A stretch of DNA of 24,791 nucleotides from Limnoraphis robusta CS-951 (GTDB taxonomy: Bacteria > Cyanobacteriota > Cyanobacteriia > Cyanobacteriales > Microcoleaceae). The translations under genes and the position numbers were made by a program. Location: assembly GCF_000972705.2 (NCBI RefSeq), contig NZ_LATL02000092.1, positions 1-24,791 on the forward strand. The letters are read 5' to 3'. Below the pieces are notes generated by a model that saw nothing but the letters and a program-made list of their open reading frames with translations, did no database searches and was not told where the DNA came from. Positions 1 through 6,657 of this stretch are shown one piece after another (positions within the stretch are counted from its first letter, which is position 1; the number at the start of each line of letters is the position of its first letter).

Positions 1-54
1 ATATTATATATATCGACAAAATACACATCTTATGCAGTTTGTTAATTTAAGCGG

Positions 55-83
55 TAAAGTTCATAACAAAAACGTTAACTTTA
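55..83. promoter_or_regulatory. Inverted repeat upstream of the nucleotidase gene
   Basis: TAAAGTT (55-61) and AACTTTA (77-83) form a perfect 7-bp inverted repeat about 155 nt before the nucleotidase start. It could be an operator or a weak hairpin. I could not match it to a known regulator site; in particular it does not give the tandem cyanobacterial Pho box expected for a phosphate-regulated nucleotidase. A 10-bp direct repeat AGACGCATCA (156-165 and 204-213) lies nearer the gene. Nothing else in 1-238 is clear. Confidence 0.2.
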
Positions 84-238
84 TGTATGTGAGGTAGATA
101 TACTTTTTGTGTATAAATGAAAGGTGCTGAATTTATTGTTCAGAATAAAAACACAAGACGCATCAGATTGTGTTCAATTCTCCGAATTTTTGGGGATATT
201 ATCAGACGCATCAAGTTAACGATTAGAGGAATCAAGTT

Positions 239-1726
239 ATGACGACGACGACAGAACGGTTTAAAAAGTTTACGATTTTGCATTCCAATGATATGCACGG
301 AGATTTTTTAGCCGAATCAAAAACAGGAGAAGGTCATGTGATAGGAGGTTTATCGCTGCTTTCTGGATATATCAATAAAGTTCGCCAGGAAGAGAAAAAT
401 GTCCTGTTTGTTATTTCTGGGGATATGCTTCAGGGTTCTATGATTGATGCCGAATATAAAGGCCTTTCAACCATAGAAATTATGAATTATTTAGCGCCGG
501 ATGTCGTCACTTTGGGGAACCATGAATTAGACTATGGTTTTCCTCATTTATTGTTCCTCGAAAAGATGGCGAACTTTCCGATTGTCAATGCCAACTTGTA
601 TATTAAAAAATACAATAAACGCTTGATGAACCCCTATATCATCCTGAATGTTGATGGATTTGATATTATGTTCATCGGTATTGTCACAGAAGAAGTTCTC
701 AAGTCATTAAAGCTAGATACCAGTATTGGCACTTTTGTGAATTTAGAAGATGCTGCTGCTGAAGTTGGAAAAATTTGCAACGCCTACAAAAACGAGGATA
801 TTGATCTGACAGTTCTTCTAACCCATATTGGTTTTGAAGAAGACAAAAAACTTGCTGCGATGCTCGATCCGCTTTGGGGTGTTGATATGATTATTGGCGG
901 ACACTCTCATACAATTCTCGATCAACCTGCAAAAGTTAATGATATTTTGATTACGCAAGCCGGAGTCGGTAGCGATCAAATTGGACGTTTTGATATTGTA
1001 GTCGATGATGATACCAATAGCATTGTAGAATGGACATGGCAGTTGATTCCTGTCGATAGTAATCTAGCTGAACCTGATGTTAATTTGGAAAACTTTATTG
1101 CGACTTTCAAAGAAGCAGTAGATCGCAAATATAACCGACTGATTTGCCGTATCGCCCGTCAACTTCTGCATCCGAAACGGGAAGAAGAAACCGAATTAGG
1201 GAATTTATTGACTGATATTATTGCCGAACAAGATCCCTTATCAGATGTAGTGTTTGTGGGAAGTGGCTCAATTCGTGGCACTGAATTAGGGCCTTTAGTA
1301 ACATTAAGTGACCTGAAAAAAGTTTATCCTTATGACGGCCCTCTCTTCCGAGTGAAATTAACTGGGGCGCAACTGAAGATGATCTTTTCTCATTTTATGA
1401 AGCCGGAAAATCGAGTTCCCGGTGAAAGTAATTGTTTCCAGGTTAACAAAGCTGTTCAAGCCGTTTATAATGATACCAATAAACAGCTTGAATCTTTGAG
1501 TGTTAAAGGTGAACCCGTCAAAGACGATGGCCAATATACGCTTTGTCTCCAGGAATATCATTACAAGAATTCTGTTCAAAGTCTGAATATGACGATGGAA
1601 GAACTCAGTCAATTAGGTGAAGCTAAGGTAATTTCTACCTCATCTCAAGATGTTCTAGAAGAATATTTCTGCTCTCATCAAAACATGAACAGCTATGTAG
1701 AAGGACGATTGGTTTACAAGTCCTAA
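239..1726 (+). CDS. Bifunctional metallophosphatase/5'-nucleotidase (UshA/CpdB-type), no signal peptide
   Basis: Probably hydrolyses phosphate from nucleotides or a related phosphoester using two metal ions. The N-terminal metallophosphatase domain (about residues 10-230) shows all the family motifs: SNDMHGD with D18 and H20, GDMLQGS with D62, GNHELD with the catalytic pair H95/D98, then H196 in THIG and H222/H224 in GGHSH. The C-terminal nucleotidase domain (about 295-480) has GNLLTDIIAE, the SGSIRG motif and YPYDGPLFRVKLTG. The 495-aa length fits the family. ATG at 239 follows AGAGGA (225-230) at a good distance, and an in-frame TAG at 224-226 rules out an N-terminal extension. There is therefore no signal peptide, unlike the periplasmic relatives, and a cytosolic location is inferred. 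It is a single gene closed by the hairpin at 1757-1786. The exact substrate cannot be told. Confidence 0.9.
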   Translation: MTTTTERFKKFTILHSNDMHGDFLAESKTGEGHVIGGLSLLSGYINKVRQEEKNVLFVISGDMLQGSMIDAEYKGLSTIEIMNYLAPDVVTLGNHELDYGFPHLLFLEKMANFPIVNANLYIKKYNKRLMNPYIILNVDGFDIMFIGIVTEEVLKSLKLDTSIGTFVNLEDAAAEVGKICNAYKNEDIDLTVLLTHIGFEEDKKLAAMLDPLWGVDMIIGGHSHTILDQPAKVNDILITQAGVGSDQIGRFDIVVDDDTNSIVEWTWQLIPVDSNLAEPDVNLENFIATFKEAVDRKYNRLICRIARQLLHPKREEETELGNLLTDIIAEQDPLSDVVFVGSGSIRGTELGPLVTLSDLKKVYPYDGPLFRVKLTGAQLKMIFSHFMKPENRVPGESNCFQVNKAVQAVYNDTNKQLESLSVKGEPVKDDGQYTLCLQEYHYKNSVQSLNMTMEELSQLGEAKVISTSSQDVLEEYFCSHQNMNSYVEGRLVYKS

Positions 1727-1756
1727 TTTTTCCATTCACGAGAGCTTGAAATCCCA

Positions 1757-1786
1757 TGTAGACACCTGTCACGGCAGGTGTTTACA
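1757..1786. terminator. Hairpin between convergent genes
   Basis: TGTAGACACCTG (1757-1768) pairs with CAGGTGTTTACA (1775-1786), a 12-bp stem with one G-T wobble and a 6-nt loop. It sits in the 77-nt gap between the ends of the nucleotidase gene and the minus-strand CHAT-CHASE2 gene, so it can serve both directions. There is no strong T tract on either side. It may also be a dispersed repeat copy. Confidence 0.55.
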
Positions 1787-1803
1787 ATGCTAGGAAAATC
1801 TTC

Positions 1804-4224
1804 TCAAAGCTGACAGTGATCGCCTTGTTGCAGTTGACGAATTTTAGATTGTTCTGGAGATATTTTGCTAGAATAGTTAGCATTTGTTTTCAAATAGACA
1901 GTGCTTCCTGTCGCGACTAAGGCTAATGCAGAGGGAACGAAAGGTATCCAACCTCCTTGTAAAAATACCCCCCAACAACTGACGTACAATGCGATTAAAA
2001 TCGTTCCTGTTGTGATGATGAAAACTTGAGGCGATCGCACATTTATAACGATCATACCGCCAATGATTGACCAACTCAAAATAAAAATCGCTTCTCCCCA
2101 GTCTGGAAACCACCAAATGAGCGGTTGATCATCTAAAACGCTACTCAAAATTTGACTCACCATCTGCGCCTGAATTTCAATTCCTGTCGTTTTTTGAAGG
2201 GGTTGATAATGGTAACTGTAGGGTGTTAACCAATGATGATCATTAAAACTTGATGCCGTTATTCCGACAATAATAATCCGATCGCGTACCCATTCCGGTT
2301 TAACTTGATCGGCTAAAACTTCAGATAGTGTGACTTGTCGAGCAATTTGTTGAGTTCTACGATAGTTTAGCATGATTTGATGTCCACGCCAGTCTAAACC
2401 AGCCTGATAAGCACCGCTTCCCTGTTCTAAAATATTGAAGATCATCTTTCCTAGCTTTAACTTTCCTTCTGATGTTGTTTCAGAAAATATTTGATCATCC
2501 ACTAAATAACGTTCGGCTAGTTTCCAACTCAAAGAAAAGCGAGTTTGACAACTAGATGCGGCTCCCACTGATAATAAATTGCGACGAATAATCCCATCTG
2601 CATCAACCAAAATATTACTAAATCCTTGACGTTGTAAAGGCACTTCTGGGGGCGGAGAAACACCAGGCGTTTCCAGATCACCATATCGACAAATCACAAA
2701 AAAGCGATCACTATTTTTGAGACGATCGCTGAGAATTTTATATTGCGGATCAACGGCGGTTTCTCGAAATAGATGCAAACCAATCACTCGAGGTTGATAT
2801 TGTTCTAACTTTTCGACTAATAAAGCTAGCGATCGCTCTGAAAGGGAATATCCTTTTCGTTCTTCTGGAGGCTGTGACTGCACATCATTTTCTGTAATCG
2901 TAACCAGTAATAATCGTTCATCTAAACCTTCATCGGGCTGCATTTGCATGAGATGATCATAGGCTTTGAGTTCCCAAGCTTGTAATCCGCCTAGCGATCG
3001 CACTCCCCAAATCATACCTGTTATGGTGATTGCAGATAAGAAAATATTTGGTAATTTCCATCGCCAAAATCTAGATTTTTTCTGAGATAAACCGGGTTTT
3101 TTCTGGGTGTTAAAACCAAAAAAATTGGCTTTATTTCCGGCTAAATCTTCCCAACTGGGAGGACTATAAGCTGGATTTTGACAAATCACGGGAAGCCAAC
3201 TCGCACAGGGAAATTCACGCTCAAAATCATCGTGTAATCGTTCTCTTGCTTCGCGTACTGCTAGATAAAATGGTTGTCCTTGGGCAAAATTTGTGAGAAA
3301 ATGTTTGAGAAATTCTTGAGCAACGCGATCGGGAACTAACTCCCGCATAACGATCATTTGAGGAATATTCAGATCATCAAGTTTTCTCGCAAGTCCTAAC
3401 CCATCACAAGAATTAAAAATTGCCAGTTTTAACCCTTTTTCAACAGATTTTCTTAAACCGAACCACAATTGTTCTATCGTTAAACTGTCTTGAGGATTAA
3501 TATAAATTCGTCCGGTTTCCCCTTCCGTTTCACTATGTCCGGCAAAAAAGATAATATCCCAAGGTTGTTCCCAAAGTTTATCATTAATTTCCTTGTGTTC
3601 CGGTTCAACCAAGACAACCGAATCACAATTGGGTAAACTTTGAATAATTTTCAGGTCTTTTTCAATATCAATTCCTTCACTATGACCCAGAATTACAAGA
3701 ATTCTCACTCGGGAGTGAATCGGATTCTTTTTACTGTCTTTAACCGCTTCAATTTCAACCGGACTTAAGGCTATTTCTGCTTTTTTATAACTTTCAAAAA
3801 AATCCCACAGGTGTAGGGGTAACTTGTGGATATCAGCATTATCAGTGCGGATTAAAACCCGAATTTCTTCCTCTTTATTTAGTTCTTCTCGCAGTCGTTT
3901 ATCAATCAGACGGAAGCTATCAGCCTCTAACCATTCGCTAATGTGAATGCTTAACGTTTGAGCGGAAGTTTGACAGTCTTTAATCCGTTCGGGAATTGAA
4001 CCTTGACGAATAATCGCCTGCGGTTTTATTCTGTAAGGCGCGGCTAAACTGCGATATTTTTCTTGCCAGTGATATCTTAAATGTTGAGCCAAAGCCGGAT
4101 TTTCGGGTAAATCCCCTTGTTTTTCTAACAGGGTTTTCCCTTCAGGCGAACGAACTTCTAGCGTGACTCGGAAGCCTTTGGTTTCAAAATCTCCTTCAAA
4201 TTTCAGGACAACGGATTTACTCAT
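1804..4224 (-). CDS. CHAT-CHASE2 membrane protein (caspase-like domain fused to an extracytoplasmic sensor)
   Basis: 806 aa from the ATG at 4224. A conserved N-terminal region (1-70) starts MSKSVVLKFEGD. The CHAT (caspase-HetF-TPR type) peptidase domain spans about 120-355, with catalytic His230 in FFAGHSE and Cys273 in IFNSCDG, both intact. A membrane segment at about 393-409 leads into a CHASE2 domain (about 412-700, containing LKAYDHLM, LLLVTITENDVQ, ADGIIRR and RIIIVGITASSF). Three more membrane segments (about 711-728, 732-751, 757-778) end in a short tail. Expected topology is protease domain inside, CHASE2 outside. There is no kinase or cyclase output, so CHAT itself is the likely output (inference). 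Two upstream TTG codons in frame are less likely starts, because GGGGG (4234-4238) is 9 nt before the ATG. Last gene of the three-gene operon, 30 nt after the DUF1822 gene. Substrate unknown. Confidence 0.88.
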   Translation of the reverse strand: MSKSVVLKFEGDFETKGFRVTLEVRSPEGKTLLEKQGDLPENPALAQHLRYHWQEKYRSLAAPYRIKPQAIIRQGSIPERIKDCQTSAQTLSIHISEWLEADSFRLIDKRLREELNKEEEIRVLIRTDNADIHKLPLHLWDFFESYKKAEIALSPVEIEAVKDSKKNPIHSRVRILVILGHSEGIDIEKDLKIIQSLPNCDSVVLVEPEHKEINDKLWEQPWDIIFFAGHSETEGETGRIYINPQDSLTIEQLWFGLRKSVEKGLKLAIFNSCDGLGLARKLDDLNIPQMIVMRELVPDRVAQEFLKHFLTNFAQGQPFYLAVREARERLHDDFEREFPCASWLPVICQNPAYSPPSWEDLAGNKANFFGFNTQKKPGLSQKKSRFWRWKLPNIFLSAITITGMIWGVRSLGGLQAWELKAYDHLMQMQPDEGLDERLLLVTITENDVQSQPPEERKGYSLSERSLALLVEKLEQYQPRVIGLHLFRETAVDPQYKILSDRLKNSDRFFVICRYGDLETPGVSPPPEVPLQRQGFSNILVDADGIIRRNLLSVGAASSCQTRFSLSWKLAERYLVDDQIFSETTSEGKLKLGKMIFNILEQGSGAYQAGLDWRGHQIMLNYRRTQQIARQVTLSEVLADQVKPEWVRDRIIIVGITASSFNDHHWLTPYSYHYQPLQKTTGIEIQAQMVSQILSSVLDDQPLIWWFPDWGEAIFILSWSIIGGMIVINVRSPQVFIITTGTILIALYVSCWGVFLQGGWIPFVPSALALVATGSTVYLKTNANYSSKISPEQSKIRQLQQGDHCQL

Positions 4225-4233
4225 CAACAAACA

Positions 4234-4238
4234 CCCCC
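4234..4238 (-). promoter_or_regulatory. Ribosome binding site of the CHAT-CHASE2 gene
   Basis: On the minus strand this reads GGGGG, 9 nt before the ATG at 4224. It would be only 3 nt from the upstream TTG at 4230, so it favours the ATG. Confidence 0.5.
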
Positions 4239-4254
4239 GAAATTTTTTAGATTA

Positions 4255-5193
4255 CTATATCACAAAAGCTTCTGTGATGCTAATGTCTCCCCATGATATT
4301 TTAATACTAAACTGTTCTCCTAACTCTCCACTAAACTTAAATAATAGTCTTTCACTTCCTCCCGCTTCGGCTTGCATAATTGATTTTCCGCTATTATCGA
4401 GTATTATCAATTGTAGTTGTTCGGGAAGATGACTATAAACTTGAGTGGGATAGAGTTCGACTGAAATATTCAATTCTGAGGGGGTTGTAGGAGTCAGTCC
4501 CACCAACAAAGCCATCTCTGTTCCCGGTGGTTCGAGAGAGACTATTTTCACTCGTTCTATCGCAGATTTATGAGAGTCTGAAGTCTGAGAAGGAGTTCGA
4601 TGATGTTGACGAACATTCCATCCTAATTCTAGATGAGAAGGTTGGGTAATTGTTTCAATTGCTTCCCAAGTTTTCTCAAAAATTCCCTGTAACCAATTCC
4701 CAAGATTAACATGAAAATTATAAGACTGAACCGTTTCTAATCGTTCAATCACATCTAAAAAATCCTCAAGCGATCGCCATTGATCCAAAGGAATATTTTC
4801 CCGATCAACTTGTTCAAGAAATCCGATAAATTTAGCTTGGGTAAAACCTTCATCAAACTGAATAGCCAGATAACCGATTCTCTCGTGCCAAACTTCAGCC
4901 GGAACCTCCACAACCGAAGCATCAAACTTGACAGGACGACATTCAATTTTTCCTAAGTTAGCCAGGGATAAATCAGCCACATTGCCTAAAGTTTGTGTGA
5001 TCGGATTCCAGCTATCACTTCCTTTTAAATCAGTCAAAATTTCCATCCACTGACAATAATGATTAACAGCTAAAACCGCCAAACTATTGCAGTAAACTTG
5101 CTCTCGCTTTTGGGATTGAGATTGTTTCCCAGAAAAACTCTCAGCAATCTTTCGGTCTTTGTTTGTTATGGGCATAGTCATCAATGAGTTCAT
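4255..5193 (-). CDS. DUF1822 family protein
   Basis: A 312-aa soluble protein. The N-terminal half matches the cyanobacterial DUF1822 family as I know it: EQVYCNSLAVLAVNHYCQWM, GSDSWNPITQTLGNVADL and LGKIECRPV, followed by WHERIGYLAIQFDE. The C-terminal half (about 215-312) looks like a beta-rich module (MALLVGLTPTTPSELNISVELYP, then LPEQLQLIILDNSG). No membrane segments and no recognised catalytic motif. It is the middle gene between the sigma-like regulator (35 nt upstream) and CHAT-CHASE2 (30 nt downstream), so it may be an adaptor, substrate or anti-sigma partner; this is inference from position only. The start is uncertain: M1, M5 and M7 are all possible and none has a clear Shine-Dalgarno. 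Confidence 0.85.
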   Translation of the reverse strand: MNSLMTMPITNKDRKIAESFSGKQSQSQKREQVYCNSLAVLAVNHYCQWMEILTDLKGSDSWNPITQTLGNVADLSLANLGKIECRPVKFDASVVEVPAEVWHERIGYLAIQFDEGFTQAKFIGFLEQVDRENIPLDQWRSLEDFLDVIERLETVQSYNFHVNLGNWLQGIFEKTWEAIETITQPSHLELGWNVRQHHRTPSQTSDSHKSAIERVKIVSLEPPGTEMALLVGLTPTTPSELNISVELYPTQVYSHLPEQLQLIILDNSGKSIMQAEAGGSERLLFKFSGELGEQFSIKISWGDISITEAFVI

Positions 5194-5228
5194 AGCTTTT
5201 TAGTTTTGCTGTTTCAATCAGAATATTA

Positions 5229-5912
5229 TTAACCTTGAATTTGGTTTTTAATTTCAACCGAGAACTGCTTGATACATCGTTGATAAAAATCCGATAGCGT
5301 TGAAATTTTTATCCCAAAATCAGTAGAAATATTTTCCCAACTTTCCTCTTCGATAATCCGACGCCTGAATATCTCCTGAAAATTGGCTTGAGGATAACCC
5401 CGAATATGTTTGCTGGCAAAAATACCATTGACATCTTCCTCTATTGACTGTCGAACTAAATCTGATAAACTCGGAGAATTTTCACCTGATGTTAAACTGC
5501 AAGTATCTACAGAATCTGAACCCTGAATTTCCTGATTTTTTCTACCCATGACTTCACGAACTGCCTCGGTAAAAAATCGTCTTTCTAAAAGGAAATTAAC
5601 CCATCGCATGACCGGAGCCTTATCGGACTTATACTTATCAATATTAGTGCAAATATAAAGCATAAGATTTTGAACCGCAATCTCATAAATTTCTGGATAG
5701 TGATCGACAAATTGACTGGGATGAGGATGACACAACCGACCCGAGTTTAAAAGTTCCTGAGTGAGTCGAGTCAGCGCAAGGCGTCGAGAACGACTGAGAC
5801 GAGGGTGTTGTTGGGCTGTCAAAGCCAACTGTTTGAGGTATTCGTCCTGTTGTAGATACTGATCTCCTGAGTCCACAATTCGTGTTACTCCTTTGAGGTT
5901 GACCGCCACCAT
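5229..5912 (-). CDS. Sigma-70-family-like transcription factor
   Basis: 227 aa from the ATG at 5912. Residues about 80-135 (EIYEIAVQNLMLYICTNIDK, then KAPVMRWVNFLLERRFF) resemble a sigma region-2 core. The C-terminus (about 170-220) has a region-4-like helix-turn-helix: ESWENISTDFGIKISTLSDF followed by YQRCIKQF. The two are joined by a polar linker. It probably steers RNA polymerase to specific promoters, possibly its own operon; the targets are unknown. A TTG at 5936 extends the frame by 8 codons, but AAAGG (5918-5922) 5 nt before the ATG at 5912 favours the shorter form. First gene of the operon with DUF1822 and CHAT-CHASE2, and divergent from the secreted-protease operon. Confidence 0.7.
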   Translation of the reverse strand: MVAVNLKGVTRIVDSGDQYLQQDEYLKQLALTAQQHPRLSRSRRLALTRLTQELLNSGRLCHPHPSQFVDHYPEIYEIAVQNLMLYICTNIDKYKSDKAPVMRWVNFLLERRFFTEAVREVMGRKNQEIQGSDSVDTCSLTSGENSPSLSDLVRQSIEEDVNGIFASKHIRGYPQANFQEIFRRRIIEEESWENISTDFGIKISTLSDFYQRCIKQFSVEIKNQIQG

Positions 5913-5991
5913 TACGGCCTTTGACTTCTCTATCAAAAATGAAAGGCTGATTTTACGTCAAGTCAGTCACAGATTAACATAATTTGATATG

Positions 5992-6215
5992 AGATGTCCT
6001 CACGATCCTCGAAACTCCAGCCCTGAAGTCTTTTCAGCCTAAACTTCTAAAAATATTCCTCCTCATCCGTAAAAATACCGAAGCCGAACCGATAGAGAAG
6101 ACGAACGCCTACAACGTTCCGAGCCATGACCCGTTTTGAACCTTCTCCATCAGGGGTTCAGGCTGCATTGACTCTCGTTTATTCGATAAAGGAGTTCTGA
6201 CGGATGAGGACATCT
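5992..6215 (+). promoter_or_regulatory. Structured leader with two segments complementary to the start codon region
   Basis: Segment A, AGATGTCCTCA (5992-6002), is a perfect 11-nt complement of TGAGGACATCT (6205-6215). Segment B, TCCTCATCCGT (6060-6070), is a perfect 11-nt complement of ACGGATGAGGA (6200-6210). Both targets cover the ATG at 6204-6206 and overlap each other, so the two pairings exclude one another. A small hairpin TGAACC/GGTTCA (6137-6142/6155-6160) lies between. If transcribed, this could gate translation of the 134-aa gene; no known riboswitch class is recognised. Confidence 0.35.
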
Positions 6216-6608
6216 GCACTTGACATCTACTCAACCCCCCAACAACACAACCCCAGATTATTTTCTGTGGGGAAAGCTAAAACTCAATATTGGGAGAATT
6301 TCTACAACTTAAAATCACCAAAATTGCACTCAAATTCGACATCAAACTCCGAGCGAATTTTAACTCAGGTTCGCTTAGATGCAATTGAATCTGAACTGGC
6401 GACGGCTTGTTCTCGGTATATTCAACTCTGTCAAGAACTCGATGCAATGACTTTCCAGAATGAACGATATTCTTGCTGTTGTCTCGACTTAGAACGAGAG
6501 AAAACCAGCCATGAAATTTTGGCAATTATCCAGGAAATTGGTCAGCTTGAACTGGAACGTATTCACATTCAATTTAAGCTGATTTCCTTCACTTCTAACC
6601 AGGAATAA
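6204..6608 (+). CDS. Hypothetical helical protein upstream of the secreted protease
   Basis: 134 aa, family not recognised. The first 55 residues are polar and probably disordered. The rest (about 56-128) is strongly helical, with heptad-like leucines (DAIESELATACSRYIQLCQEL, then DLEREKTSHEILAIIQEIGQ), consistent with a two-helix coiled coil. A short cysteine cluster, SCCCLD, lies between the helices. No signal peptide or membrane segment. AAAGGAG (6188-6194) supports the ATG at 6204. It ends 49 nt before the large protease gene with no hairpin between, so the two are likely co-transcribed. It could be a chaperone, inhibitor or secretion helper for the protease, but only position suggests this. 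Confidence 0.65.
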   Translation: MRTSALDIYSTPQQHNPRLFSVGKAKTQYWENFYNLKSPKLHSNSTSNSERILTQVRLDAIESELATACSRYIQLCQELDAMTFQNERYSCCCLDLEREKTSHEILAIIQEIGQLELERIHIQFKLISFTSNQE

Positions 6609-6657
6609 ATTCACCTTTCATCTTATTAACCTTCAAGCTTTTTTAGGGGTAAACAAC

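Noticed and set aside
156..213. 10-bp direct repeat AGACGCATCA upstream of the nucleotidase gene
   Set aside because: Short and without symmetry; two copies 48 bp apart are not enough to claim a regulator site.
1..238. Pho box upstream of the nucleotidase gene
   Set aside because: GTTAAC-like words occur but not as the tandem, properly spaced octamers expected of a cyanobacterial Pho box.
1804..4224. CHAT protein as part of a type III-E CRISPR (Craspase) system
   Set aside because: No gRAMP/Cas7-like gene, no repeats and no TPR region; the partner domain is CHASE2.
5913..5936. TTG start adding 8 residues to the sigma-like protein
   Set aside because: No ribosome binding site before it, while AAAGG precedes the ATG at 5912.
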